Shown here piece by piece: positions 7,461 to 15,586 of a stretch of 49,539 bases of DNA; position 1 is the stretch's first letter; each line of letters opens with the position of its first letter. The translations under genes and the position numbers were made by a program. The notes beneath the pieces are model-generated. The model did not search any database and was not told where the DNA came from. It saw only the letters and a list, made by a program, of their open reading frames with translations. Location: positions 1 through 49,539 of the forward strand of contig CAMBPV010000009.1 in the NCBI GenBank assembly GCA_945869695.1, given 5' to 3'. The DNA is from Prosthecobacter debontii (GTDB lineage Bacteria > Verrucomicrobiota > Verrucomicrobiia > Verrucomicrobiales > Verrucomicrobiaceae).

Positions 7461-8903
7461 CTAACCCTCTTCAAGCTCGTCGGGCTCCGCCTTCGGGTTG
7501 CGAGTCGATTTGCGCTGGCTCCCGCCCTGTTTCGATTTGGCTTCCTTGCCTCGCACGCTCATCCGGAAGGGGACGCCTTCAGCGGGCCACTCGGCGCGGA
7601 TCACTTTTTCCAGATGTCGGAGATAACTGTCCTGCATTTTGGTGGCCCGATTCGCGAAGAGCACAAAGTGAGGCACGGGAATCACGGAGTTTTCCGATTT
7701 GTTCACCTGCGTGGCGTAGAGCAGCTTGAAGGCGATGGGGGAGTTACCCATCGAGGTGGGCGAATTCGCGATGGCGCGGGAAAGGATGCGATTGAGCTCT
7801 CCAGTGCCGATTCGAGTCTGGGCACCGCGACGGACACGCTCGACCGCTTTGAACAGTTTATCCATATACATGGCGTTCTTGGCGGAGACGGCCACGATCG
7901 GTGCATAGCTGAGGAAAAAGAATTCACGCCGGATCTTCTCGGTCAGTTCTTCGATTCGGTCCTTTTGGCTCCCGTAAGGGTGGTAGAGGTCATACTTGTT
8001 CATCACGAGGATACAGGGCTTCTGCTCCTCGAGGATGATCTGAGCGATCTTTCGATCCTGCATCTTGGCTCCCTCTGCACAGTCGATCACGAGGAGGCAA
8101 AGGTCGGCGCGCTTGATGCTCTTGATGGCCTGATTGATGGAGAAAATCTCCACCGGTTCGTCGATCTTGGCCTGCTTTCGAATGCCGGCGGTATCGATGA
8201 GGATGTAGTCGTGCTTATTAATCGTGCAGCGGATGTCCAAAGAGTCGCGCGTCGTGCCAGCGACCTCGCTCACGATGGAGCGCTTTTTGCCGAGAACGGC
8301 GTTGATGATGGAGGACTTGCCCGCGTTGGGCCTACCGACGATGGCCAATTTGAGCGGACGTGCGTTTCTCTCCAGTTCGACCGTCTCACCTTCATCATCG
8401 CCAGCTTGGAGGTCGAGTTTTTCACTCACCACGCTGACGAGTTCATTGATGCCAAGACCATGTGCGGCACTGACCTCGACTTGTTCTTTGAAACCCAAGC
8501 GAGAGAATTCCGCTCCACCCATTTTTCGCTTCGGTGAGTCGGCCTTGTTGCAGACCAGAATCACGGGCTTGCTGGTTTTGCGCAGTTCGCCAGCCAGAGC
8601 CTGATCGATGGTGGTGATGCCATCCACGACATCGACCACGAAGAGAAGGAGATCGGCCACGTCCAATGCGATGGCAGCCTCGATCTGCACCTGATCGGTC
8701 AGGATATCGTCCGTGTTGGCACCGATTCCTCCCGTGTCCATGATTTCGAAAACCTGAGGTCCCCTGCGGCACTCGGCTACGATGCGGTCACGGGTGACGC
8801 CCGGCTTGTCATGGACGATGGAGATGTTCATGCCGGCGAGGCGATTGAACAGGGCAGACTTTCCGACGTTGGGGCGCCCGACGATGGCGACAGTTTTGAG
8901 CAT
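7461..8903 (-). CDS. der: Ribosome assembly GTPase Der (EngA)
   Basis: A 480-residue protein with tandem GTPase domains, the hallmark of Der, which is required for 50S subunit maturation. First domain: GRPNVGKSALFN (G1), DTGG (G3), NKAD (G4). Second domain: GRPNAGKSSIIN, DTAG and NKYD. The remaining C-terminal part is the KH-like domain and ends in a basic tail (RGKEAKSKQGGSQRKS). I start at ATG 8903 (MLKTVAIVG) because G1 begins there in the family; the open frame extends 228 nt upstream but that part is a shadow of pgsA. It lies 20 nt after pgsA, likely in the same transcript. Confidence 0.97.
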   Translation of the reverse strand: MLKTVAIVGRPNVGKSALFNRLAGMNISIVHDKPGVTRDRIVAECRRGPQVFEIMDTGGIGANTDDILTDQVQIEAAIALDVADLLLFVVDVVDGITTIDQALAGELRKTSKPVILVCNKADSPKRKMGGAEFSRLGFKEQVEVSAAHGLGINELVSVVSEKLDLQAGDDEGETVELERNARPLKLAIVGRPNAGKSSIINAVLGKKRSIVSEVAGTTRDSLDIRCTINKHDYILIDTAGIRKQAKIDEPVEIFSINQAIKSIKRADLCLLVIDCAEGAKMQDRKIAQIILEEQKPCILVMNKYDLYHPYGSQKDRIEELTEKIRREFFFLSYAPIVAVSAKNAMYMDKLFKAVERVRRGAQTRIGTGELNRILSRAIANSPTSMGNSPIAFKLLYATQVNKSENSVIPVPHFVLFANRATKMQDSYLRHLEKVIRAEWPAEGVPFRMSVRGKEAKSKQGGSQRKSTRNPKAEPDELEEG

Positions 8904-8923
8904 GAGAGGTTGGGGGCGGGGGA

Positions 8924-9511
8924 CTAGGGGGCAGATGGGGAACCGGGACCGCGTTGGATCTGCTGCAGCCCATCGATGAGGTAGATGATACCCGAAAAAA
9001 CGGTAAGTGCAGCAGCAATGACGGTGGGCCAGATGAGAGGCGGAAAGGGGATGTCCAGCATCACCCACAGGACGGCGATGATCTGGAAGACCGTGGCCGT
9101 TTTGCCAGACCAGTGGGTGTGGATGTCGCATTTACCTCCCGTGAAATACTCGACGAGCGCGACTCCGCCGACCGTCACGAGATCTCGAAAAATAACCAGG
9201 AGAGGAAACCAAAGCGGGAAGTGCTGCCGCCAACTGGTGAAACTGAGAACGATGATGGCGGATAGCAGCAGCGCCTTGTCTGCGAGAGGGTCCAGGATCT
9301 GGCCCAGCTTGCTCTTTTGATTGTAATTTCGAGCGATGTATCCGTCCACGGCATCGCTGATGGCGGCGATGGCAAAAACAGCCACCGTCCACCAGCGCAG
9401 GGATTCATCGGCTGCGCCTGCTGCGACACTTTGGCCGTAGTAGATGGCGAGCCCGATGAAGACCGGGATCAGGAAGATCCTGAAAAGGGTGATCTGGGTA
9501 GCGGTCGTCAA
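8924..9511 (-). CDS. pgsA: CDP-diacylglycerol-glycerol-3-phosphate 3-phosphatidyltransferase
   Basis: A 195-residue integral membrane enzyme that makes phosphatidylglycerol phosphate, the first committed step to phosphatidylglycerol and cardiolipin. The CDP-alcohol phosphotransferase signature is complete: SDAVDGYIAR, then KLGQILDPLADK, with all the metal-binding aspartates. Five or so hydrophobic segments surround it. The start codon is TTG at 9511, chosen because a strong AAAGGAG lies 7 nt upstream and the ITLFRIFLIPVF segment typical of the N-terminus follows immediately. It is upstream of der. A phosphatidylserine or cardiolipin synthase of the same superfamily is a less likely alternative. 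Confidence 0.92.
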   Translation of the reverse strand: MTTATQITLFRIFLIPVFIGLAIYYGQSVAAGAADESLRWWTVAVFAIAAISDAVDGYIARNYNQKSKLGQILDPLADKALLLSAIIVLSFTSWRQHFPLWFPLLVIFRDLVTVGGVALVEYFTGGKCDIHTHWSGKTATVFQIIAVLWVMLDIPFPPLIWPTVIAAALTVFSGIIYLIDGLQQIQRGPGSPSAP

Positions 9512-9518
9512 AACGGTT

Positions 9519-9525
9519 CTCCTTT
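9519..9525 (-). promoter_or_regulatory. Shine-Dalgarno for pgsA (TTG start)
   Basis: On the minus strand AAAGGAG is followed by 7 nt and then TTG at 9511. It is one of the few strong ribosome binding sites seen in the window and it decides the non-ATG start of pgsA; most other genes here have no clear Shine-Dalgarno. Confidence 0.75.
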
Positions 9526-9577
9526 AGTCGCCAGAAACCGCATTGCAATCCGAACCTCTCGCACTCAACATCCTACC

Positions 9578-10060
9578 ATGAGCAAACCCGCCCTCAAATC
9601 CGCCGCCCCTGACTTCACTGCCGCCTTTGTAGGTGGCGAATATACCGAAGGTGCTACCCTAACCCTGAGTAAGCTGAAGGGACGTCCCGTGGTGCTTTAT
9701 TTTTACCCGAAAGACGACACTCCCGGCTGCACGAAACAGGCCTGCGGTATCCGCGATACCTGGGGCGAGTTGAAGGCGAAAGCTCACGTGTTTGGCGTCA
9801 GCATCGACCCTGTGAAAGCGCACGAGAAATTCATCAAGAAATTTGAACTGCCTTTCCCCCTGATCGCCGATGTCGAAAAGAAGATCGTCGAGGCCTATGG
9901 CGTCTGGGTCGAAAAAAGCATGTATGGAAAAAAGTACATGGGCACCGAGCGCTCGACCTTTGTGATTGATGCCAAAGGCAAACTCGCGGCGATTTTCGAA
10001 AAGGTGAAACCCGAAGAGCATGCTGAACTTGTGATCAAGACTCTGGCGGCCTTGGATTAA
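9578..10060 (+). CDS. bcp: Thioredoxin-dependent peroxiredoxin (Bcp/PrxQ)
   Basis: A 160-residue peroxiredoxin that reduces H2O2 and organic hydroperoxides using thioredoxin. The active site DDTPGCTKQACGIRD has the peroxidatic cysteine at residue 51 and the resolving cysteine five residues later at 56, the arrangement of the Bcp/PrxQ subfamily. Length is normal. ATG 9578 (MSKPALKSAAPDF) gives the expected N-terminus; the open frame upstream is a shadow of pgsA. It lies 24 nt before a dehydratase gene on the same strand and is divergent from pgsA, so the 66-nt gap between them must hold both promoters. No signal peptide; cytoplasmic. Confidence 0.95.
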   Translation: MSKPALKSAAPDFTAAFVGGEYTEGATLTLSKLKGRPVVLYFYPKDDTPGCTKQACGIRDTWGELKAKAHVFGVSIDPVKAHEKFIKKFELPFPLIADVEKKIVEAYGVWVEKSMYGKKYMGTERSTFVIDAKGKLAAIFEKVKPEEHAELVIKTLAALD

Positions 10061-10084
10061 CCTTTCGGACAGTCCCTCGTTATC

Positions 10085-11056
10085 ATGGGTGTCCTGCCTT
10101 CTCTTAGCGAAATCGAAGCCGCTGAGGCTTTGATCAGGCCCCACATTCGGGAGACGCCGATGTATCGCTGGCCGCTCCTTGAAAAAGGCCTCGGCTGTGA
10201 GTTGTGGCTCAAACACGAGAATCACACGCCAGTCGGTGCCTTCAAGATCCGAGGTGGCCTCGTTTACATGGATGAATTTAGGCGGCGAGAGCCCGAGGTG
10301 AAAGGTGTCATCGCTGCCACAACGGGTAATCACGGTCAGTCCATCGCGTATGCGGCGCGGCTCAATGGTCTTCGCGCAGTGATCGTCGTTCCCCATGGGA
10401 ACAATCCGGAGAAGAACGCTGCCATGCGCTCACTGGGCGCTGAATTAATCGAGCATGGAAACGAGTTTCAAGAGGCTTTGGAGTTCTCGCGAGACCTGGC
10501 GGCTCAGGAAGGTCTTCATGCCGTGCCATCCTTTCATCCCTGGCTCGTGCGCGGCGTGGCCACTTATGGATTGGAGATGTTTCGCTCCGTTGCGGATCTG
10601 GATACGATATTCGTTTCCATCGGGTTGGGGTCCGGTTTTTGCGGGATCGCCGCGGCCCGTGAGGCGCTGGGTTTGAAAACAAAGATCATCGGAGTCGTGT
10701 CGGAACATGCGCCTGCCTACGCTTTGTCTTTTGAAAAAGGGTCTCTGATTACGCAATCCAGCACCACGACGGTGGCTGAGGGCGTGGCCTGCAAAACACC
10801 CAACGCTGAAGCCTTGGAGCACGTTATTCGTCACGCTGACGAAATCATCAGGGTAACCGATGAAGAGGCGGTGGATGCGGTGCGAGAAATCATTCAAACC
10901 ACGCACACCATCGCCGAAGGAGCAGGCGCTCTCGCTTATGCCGCACTGAAAAAAGAGGCGAGGCGCTTTCAGGGTCAACGCGTGGCCTGTGTGCTCTCGG
11001 GGGGCAATGCCAGCATGGCCTTGCTGTCACGGGCTTTGGGGGCAAAGAGGGAGTGA
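10085..11056 (+). CDS. PLP-dependent threonine/serine dehydratase family protein
   Basis: A 323-residue fold-type II PLP enzyme. The Schiff-base lysine is in VGAFKIRGG, the phosphate-binding glycine loop is probably SIGLGSGFCG, and the C-terminus carries LSGGNAS. Order and length match catabolic threonine ammonia-lyase, serine dehydratase and hydroxyaspartate dehydratase-like enzymes without the ACT regulatory domain of biosynthetic IlvA, so feedback control by isoleucine is not expected. The product would be a 2-oxo acid and ammonia. The exact substrate cannot be told from the sequence. It lies 24 nt downstream of bcp and 26 nt upstream of a membrane protein gene, so the three may share a transcript. 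Confidence 0.85.
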   Translation: MGVLPSLSEIEAAEALIRPHIRETPMYRWPLLEKGLGCELWLKHENHTPVGAFKIRGGLVYMDEFRRREPEVKGVIAATTGNHGQSIAYAARLNGLRAVIVVPHGNNPEKNAAMRSLGAELIEHGNEFQEALEFSRDLAAQEGLHAVPSFHPWLVRGVATYGLEMFRSVADLDTIFVSIGLGSGFCGIAAAREALGLKTKIIGVVSEHAPAYALSFEKGSLITQSSTTTVAEGVACKTPNAEALEHVIRHADEIIRVTDEEAVDAVREIIQTTHTIAEGAGALAYAALKKEARRFQGQRVACVLSGGNASMALLSRALGAKRE

Positions 11057-11082
11057 ACGCACTCGGGTATTTCTTTTGAAAC

Positions 11083-12174
11083 ATGGCAGCTCCCTCACAT
11101 TCCCAACGACTCATCTCTCTCGATGCTCTTCGTGGTTTCGATATGTGTTGGATTCTTGGGCTTGGAGGCTTGGTAAAGGGGGTGTTGGATCGGATCATGC
11201 CTGGCTCGGTGTTGACCTCCGTCGCTGCCCACCAACTCGAACACGCTGCATGGGATGGGTTTCGGTTCTATGATCTGATTTTTCCGCTCTTCCTCTTCAT
11301 TGCAGGGGTATCCATGTCCATCGCTTTGCCACGGAGGCTCTTACGCGATGGCACCGCGAAGACAGTCAGACACTTGATTGAGCGTGCCTTGATCCTGGTG
11401 ATCCTGGGCATCCTTGTTTCGGGAGGTCTGCGTGAGGGATGGGACCAAATTCGCTGGCTGGGAGTCTTGCAGCGGATCGGCATCGCTTCGGCTGCGGCCG
11501 GTGCCCTTTCTCTGTTCATGGGATGGCGCGGGTTGTTGATGACACTGCTGACGTTGCTCGGCGGCTACTGTCTCCTCTTGAGTTGGGTGCCTGTGCCGGG
11601 GATCGGCCTAGGGGATTTTGCGGAGGGGCGGAATCTCACGAATTACATCGACTCCCTTTGGCTGCCGGGCCGCAAATACGATGGAGATCACGATCCCGAA
11701 GGCATCCTGAGCACGCTGCCGGCGATCGCGACGGCGCTGATGGGTATCTTGGCAGGGAAGTGGATCACCAGCGAAAAGGAGACCTCGAAAAAGACCTGTG
11801 GTCTCATTGGAATGGGAATCGCGATGATCGCACTCGGCTGGCTTTGGCACCCCTTCTTTCCGGTCATCAAGAAAATTTGGTCGTCGAGCTTTGTGCTCGT
11901 CGCAGGCGGGTGGAGCACTCTTTTGCTCGGCGTGTTTTACTGGATCGTGGATGTTCGCGGTTGGCAGCGGTGGACCCCTCCCTTCGTCTGGGTGGGAGCC
12001 AATTCGATTGCGCTCTACCTGTGCGCAGGCTTTGGCATTTTCCGCTCAGTGACTGAGCGCCTCGTGGGGCACCCTGGCAAAGATTGGACTTGGGTCACGG
12101 CACTTGTGTCCTTTGTCCTGATGCTTGCCTTGGCGAGATGGCTTTGGAAGCGGGGTATCTTGGTCAGGATCTAG
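11083..12174 (+). CDS. DUF5009/COG4299-type multipass membrane protein, possible acyltransferase
   Basis: A 363-residue integral membrane protein with about ten hydrophobic segments. It opens with RLISLDALRGFDMCWILG, the conserved start of the COG4299/DUF5009 family, which is related to the eukaryotic lysosomal heparan-alpha-glucosaminide N-acetyltransferase, and continues with DLIFPLFLFIAGVSMSIALP. The family is common in Bacteroidetes and Verrucomicrobia and is thought to acylate sugars across the membrane using cytoplasmic acetyl-CoA; this is a family inference and no substrate is known here. It ends in WLWKRGILVRI. It is the last gene of a plus-strand run and converges on a secreted hydrolase gene 13 nt away. 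Confidence 0.82.
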   Translation: MAAPSHSQRLISLDALRGFDMCWILGLGGLVKGVLDRIMPGSVLTSVAAHQLEHAAWDGFRFYDLIFPLFLFIAGVSMSIALPRRLLRDGTAKTVRHLIERALILVILGILVSGGLREGWDQIRWLGVLQRIGIASAAAGALSLFMGWRGLLMTLLTLLGGYCLLLSWVPVPGIGLGDFAEGRNLTNYIDSLWLPGRKYDGDHDPEGILSTLPAIATALMGILAGKWITSEKETSKKTCGLIGMGIAMIALGWLWHPFFPVIKKIWSSSFVLVAGGWSTLLLGVFYWIVDVRGWQRWTPPFVWVGANSIALYLCAGFGIFRSVTERLVGHPGKDWTWVTALVSFVLMLALARWLWKRGILVRI

Positions 12175-12187
12175 TCACGACCCGAAG

Positions 12188-13249
12188 CTACTTCTTTTTC
12201 TTCGGCGCTTCGACGATGTTTTTCTCACAATCCGCATCGGGTGCGGTGGGCTCTCCTTTTTGATCGACCGGATGATTAAAGAGGTACTTCCAAACGGCTT
12301 CATGAACAAACCCGCCCTTCGCATCTTTGGCGGACGCTCCCCCGGGAACGACGGAACTGTGAGCGCGTTTGTCATCGCCTTTCACATCCGCATCCGTGAT
12401 GAGCCTTCGCGTGTTGGCGTAGGGTGGTTTCATTTGATCCACATTCACAATCGGTCCGAAAGCGTGAAGCCCCAGCAATTCCCACGAGCGGCAATAATGA
12501 TCGGCGCTCCATCCACCATCGAGCACATGACTGAAGCCGAAAAAGCGCTCGGGTGGCGTGGCGGAAGGCAGGCTTTGCCATTGTTCGAGCTGATCTCGCG
12601 GTCCGCAAAACATCACCACTCGGTCCACCTTCTGATGCTTGGCAAAACGGGCTGCTGTGGTGCTGCCATGCGAGCTATCGGAGATGATCACCTTGCTCCA
12701 ATCGATTCCCTTGCCGTCGGGAGTCAGGAAAAAGCTCCAGCCTCCTTGCGGATTTTCTTTGGCCAGCCATTTCACAAACTGAAAGGAGCGCTCCATCATT
12801 CCATCCGGTTGCGGTATGGACACCAGATCGCTGAAGTCCTGACCTGTCGCGGCTTCGAGTCTGATCTTGCCCAAGAGCATCCCGTCATCGCCGGGTGATG
12901 AGTTTCCAAATTTGCCAAACCAACCGTTCGCGTAGTGCACTCGGATCGCATGAATGCCAAATCCATTGAGGCGCTCAAAAAGCGGGGCGCTGTGACCCAT
13001 CAGCCAGATGACCAGTTTGCCCTGCGGAGCCACACGGGTATCCACGCTCGCATGTTGAACATCCGCAGGCTTTCCTTTCGACTCGAAAACAAAATCGATT
13101 TCAGGATGGGGCGCGGCCCGTGAGTCGATCTCACTGGCTCTTGCGGTCAATTCGTAGCGCTGCGGCTTCGGGTCATTGAGCTTCATGGCCGATGATTCAG
13201 CGATCAGAAGGCCCGTGGGCAAAAGAAGAGTAAGGAGATGGAATTTCAT
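12188..13249 (-). CDS. Secreted alpha/beta-hydrolase-like protein (BPSS1187-like)
   Basis: A protein of about 353 residues with a Sec signal peptide (MKFHLLTLLLPTGLLIAESSA). The middle has VIISDSSHGSTTAARFA, a nucleophile-elbow-like segment where Ser lies after a predicted strand, as in alpha/beta hydrolases; I recall it as a BPSS1187-family signature but cannot check. The C-terminus is a Lys-rich tail (APKKKK). ATG 13249 is preferred because it starts the signal peptide. A GTG at 13276 overlaps the upstream stop as GTGA and would add nine residues. It follows a sialate O-acetylesterase-like gene by 23 nt, so the two exported hydrolases are probably co-transcribed. Substrate unknown. Confidence 0.72.
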   Translation of the reverse strand: MKFHLLTLLLPTGLLIAESSAMKLNDPKPQRYELTARASEIDSRAAPHPEIDFVFESKGKPADVQHASVDTRVAPQGKLVIWLMGHSAPLFERLNGFGIHAIRVHYANGWFGKFGNSSPGDDGMLLGKIRLEAATGQDFSDLVSIPQPDGMMERSFQFVKWLAKENPQGGWSFFLTPDGKGIDWSKVIISDSSHGSTTAARFAKHQKVDRVVMFCGPRDQLEQWQSLPSATPPERFFGFSHVLDGGWSADHYCRSWELLGLHAFGPIVNVDQMKPPYANTRRLITDADVKGDDKRAHSSVVPGGASAKDAKGGFVHEAVWKYLFNHPVDQKGEPTAPDADCEKNIVEAPKKKK

Positions 13250-13272
13250 GAGTGTAAATGAGAACAGATGGA

Positions 13273-14055
13273 TCACTTGGTCATCTGGAGAAAGGCTGCG
13301 GCGTAGCGCTTGCCCAACTCGCGGAATGAAGGCGAATCAAAGTGGATCTTATCCCCCTTGTGATTCAATCCCTCGGCGGTGACGAAGGCTGAGTGCGGAA
13401 CGTGAGAAGGTAAATCCCGATGCACCTGATCTACGATGTTCTTTTCAGGTGTCCATGGCATGTCGGCAAATTTGCCCATCTGACCCGCGATGAAGGGAAC
13501 CTCGGGCGCTTTCATTTCAAGGCGCAGACGAGCGATCAAATCATGCAACTTCGGCGCATAGGCCTGAGCCAGTTCGGGGAGCGAGTCGCTCTCACCTTGG
13601 TGCCACAGGATACCCTTCAGAGTACCCGCAGGCAGAGCAAGGGCTGCTCGCTTGGCCATATCATCCCAGGGATGACTCTTCGTGGCAGGATAAAAGACAC
13701 CCGGCTTCCAAGTGTCGATCGGTGAACCTCCAACCGCGCACGGAATCAGTCCAATCGTGATGCCCGGATTTGCCTCGGCAATGATTTGGCCAAAGGTTTT
13801 CCCCAGCCCGACTCCCGCAGCCGGTTTGTCAAAATGCATAGCATCGACAGCAGGCACCCATTTGCCCTCCTTGCTCAGCATGAGAACCCTCGGATGCGGC
13901 GTCTTGTCCTGCTCTTCCACAAAGCCCCGTCCCGCCATGTTCGACTGACCGACCAACAAGAACAGATGGAATTTTTCTTTGGACGGCAAAGGTGTGTCCT
14001 GAGCGGAAGCCACCACGGCAAGGCAGGAAAGGAGAAGGAGTGTGCGGAGAATCAT
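13273..14055 (-). CDS. Secreted sialate O-acetylesterase-like SGNH esterase
   Basis: A 260-residue exported protein starting MILRTLLLLSCLAVVASAQ, a clear signal peptide. SGNH/SASA family blocks are visible: LVGQSNMAGRG with the nucleophile Ser, CAVGGSPID, LWHQGESD with the Gly/Asn-equivalent region, and a C-terminal DKIHFD with the catalytic Asp-x-x-His. The family removes acetyl groups from sialic acid, xylan or other polysaccharides; the substrate here is not determined. ATG 14055 is used because the open frame upstream (to 14145) lacks signal character. First gene of a probable two-gene operon. Confidence 0.88.
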   Translation of the reverse strand: MILRTLLLLSCLAVVASAQDTPLPSKEKFHLFLLVGQSNMAGRGFVEEQDKTPHPRVLMLSKEGKWVPAVDAMHFDKPAAGVGLGKTFGQIIAEANPGITIGLIPCAVGGSPIDTWKPGVFYPATKSHPWDDMAKRAALALPAGTLKGILWHQGESDSLPELAQAYAPKLHDLIARLRLEMKAPEVPFIAGQMGKFADMPWTPEKNIVDQVHRDLPSHVPHSAFVTAEGLNHKGDKIHFDSPSFRELGKRYAAAFLQMTK

Positions 14056-14215
14056 GTGAAGTACGATCTCAGTCAGAACGCCAATGCCGAAGTCGTCCTT
14101 CACCTGCCAGCCGTTAATTTGAATTTTAACGCCATCAGGCTCCAATATTTGATTTCATGGAGTAGCTGAATCATCTGCTTGCGCTGCTTCGAGCCTCTGA
14201 ATACAATAGAAGAGC

Positions 14216-14422
14216 ATGAGCTACACTGAAATACAGGCCCAAGCCACGCTGCTGTCTCTCGCCGAAAGGATCGAGCTGACGCGTTATCTCACCGCGCTCG
14301 AGACGGAAGACGAGTTCCGCGTGTTAATCTCCCAGAGAATGCGGGCGATGGATGCGGGGCACTCCGTTTCGCTGGATGCCTTCAAGGAGAAGCACGAACA
14401 GCTTGAAGCGGAGGGGCGCTGA
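14216..14422 (+). CDS. Probable type II antitoxin (partner of ParE-like toxin)
   Basis: A 68-residue acidic-to-neutral, largely helical protein (MSYTEIQAQATLLSLAERIE...) with no signal or membrane segment. It ends KEKHEQLEAEGR and its stop is followed immediately by the start of a RelE/ParE-like gene. Size, helical character and the position directly upstream of the toxin are those of an addiction-module antitoxin. The fold cannot be assigned with certainty; it resembles small addiction-module proteins of the RelB/ParD type. The upstream region AGAAGAGC before ATG 14216 could serve as ribosome binding site. Autoregulation of the pair is expected from the family, not shown here. Confidence 0.68.
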   Translation: MSYTEIQAQATLLSLAERIELTRYLTALETEDEFRVLISQRMRAMDAGHSVSLDAFKEKHEQLEAEGR

Positions 14423-14677
14423 GTGGGGCCTCACAAGGTCATCCTCGACAGCAATCTTGCTGAATCTCTGTGGCGGCTACCTGCTCGTTCCAGACGCGAG
14501 GTAATTGCTATCTTTGAAAGATTGGCTGATTACCCCTTGATGGCGGTGGATGATCAAATCCGCGCCACGGACGGGCGCACCATTTATCGCGCCAGGTTCA
14601 ATCGGTGGCGCGTTTGTTTCTGGATCGACGGCCCGGTGGACGAACTAAGAATTGTCGAAGTGTCTCGCGCCAATTGA
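14423..14677 (+). CDS. RelE/ParE-superfamily toxin
   Basis: An 84-residue basic protein. Family features visible are KVILDSNLAESLWRLPARSRREVIAIF (helical hairpin region, read from 14435) and the beta-sheet core TDGRTIYRARFNRWRVCFWID...LRIVEV, matching ParE/RelE toxins in which the sheet carries catalytic or gyrase-binding residues. The start is GTG at 14423, directly abutting the TGA of the antitoxin, so translation is probably coupled. The pair sits at the edge of an accessory islet. Whether it targets gyrase or ribosome-bound mRNA cannot be decided. Confidence 0.78.
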   Translation: MGPHKVILDSNLAESLWRLPARSRREVIAIFERLADYPLMAVDDQIRATDGRTIYRARFNRWRVCFWIDGPVDELRIVEVSRAN

Positions 14678-14705
14678 GGCTTTGAAATGGCCCGGGTGTG
14701 GTCGC

Positions 14706-14774
14706 CGACGATTCCAAATCAGGTAACAGGAAAAGGGCCTTGCTTCGTGCCTTGACCGATTCAACGAGTTTGCC
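14706..14774 (+). repeat. Degenerate repeat copy A (5' flank of FN3 gene)
   Basis: A block containing AAATCAGGT, an 18-nt spacer and CTTCGTGCCTTGACCGATTC, then AACGAGTTTGCC. The last 32 nt match 17192-17222 with about 4 mismatches, and the AATCAGGT block also matches at a similar distance (16 nt there). It ends 18 nt before the FN3 start codon and includes TTGACC at 14752, a possible -35 box. Confidence 0.65.
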
Positions 14775-14792
14775 AGTGATTGTGCCGAAGTC

Positions 14793-15236
14793 ATGGCCCT
14801 GAAATCAGCTCTGGCCGCAGCCGTCGCGCGGAAAAACCGATCGCGTGGAAAGTACATTCAAGCTCTCAACCAGCGGGGCAGCTACGTGCAGGCCGAGTCG
14901 GGGGGCAATAAACAAGCCATCGTCAGCAGCGCCCTCGGTGTGCAGCGCCAGCCCAAGCCCGTCGGCATCCTGCCGCCGCCCAGGGGTTTGACCGTCGAAG
15001 TCGGGACGGCCCGAGGAGAAATGATCATCACCTGGGACAAAGTGAAACACTCCCTGATGTACTTTCTCGAATACGGCGTGGAAGGTGCTGATTCCGAAAT
15101 CCTCGGCCTTACTGGCCGGAGAAAAAAGACCCTTCTCCTCCCGCACCTCGGAGCCACCTACCACTTCCGCCTCTGCGCCAGCGGCACCTCCGGCAACAGC
15201 CCCTGGAGCCCCACGGTCCGCCGGATTGCGAGTTGA
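14793..15236 (+). CDS. Fibronectin type III domain protein
   Basis: A 147-residue protein. Residues about 1-60 are an Ala/Arg-rich N-terminal region (ALAAAVARKNRSRGKYIQAL, then QRGSYVQAESGG) and residues about 62-147 an FN3 domain: LPPPRGLTVEVG, IITWDKVKHSLMYFLEYG, TYHFRLCASGTSGNSPWSP. No signal peptide or membrane segment is seen. I recall this arrangement from small, often multi-copy, FN3 proteins in Verrucomicrobia, whose function is unknown. It lies between repeat copies A and B, which also suggests a mobile or duplicating gene unit. Could be a diverged, non-functional copy, but the frame is intact. Confidence 0.72.
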   Translation: MALKSALAAAVARKNRSRGKYIQALNQRGSYVQAESGGNKQAIVSSALGVQRQPKPVGILPPPRGLTVEVGTARGEMIITWDKVKHSLMYFLEYGVEGADSEILGLTGRRKKTLLLPHLGATYHFRLCASGTSGNSPWSPTVRRIAS

Positions 15237-15586
15237 AGTTTTAGCCTCATCAAGAACTACGACATTCGGGGCAGGAGTTCCTTCTCGTCAAATTTTCAGG
15301 GACTGAATTGGCCAGAGATCGCCCCGGGAAGACAGGAATGATGCGGTAACGTTTCATCAGGCTCTCTGCACGTGAGCTGAGCTATCCAAGTCACGATTGT
15401 AAAACCCTGGCTTTGACGGAAGCTGAGCCCAAATGTTGGAACCCCAAGCCCCAATGAGGAACCTGCGAATACCTGAAAAAACTTGCTTTTGGAACAATTT
15501 GTTTCTCGCCCACTTCTTGCGCTCACTAACTCAATCAGGTAGAGAAAAATGGAGGAGTTCATTCAACCCGGAGCACCAACCGAACA
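15237..15586. other. Gene-free 350-nt stretch with repeat copy B
   Basis: No plausible gene is seen. It holds the degenerate repeat copy B (15334-15421) and, after it, an AT-richer segment (from about 15450) leading to the HEAT-repeat gene, presumably its promoter region, though no convincing -35/-10 pair could be picked. Confidence 0.55.
15334..15421 (+). repeat. Degenerate repeat copy B (3' of FN3 gene)
   Basis: An 88-nt stretch that aligns over its whole length with 17079-17167 (89 nt). Shared words include TGATGC, TTCATC, GAGCTGA, ACGAT, AACC-TGGCTT and GACGGAA in the same order and spacing. It represents the half of the repeat that copy A lacks. Confidence 0.6.

Noticed and set aside
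7422-8537. A 371-residue open frame antisense to der
   Set aside because: Der is complete on the opposite strand; the antisense product has no recognisable feature.
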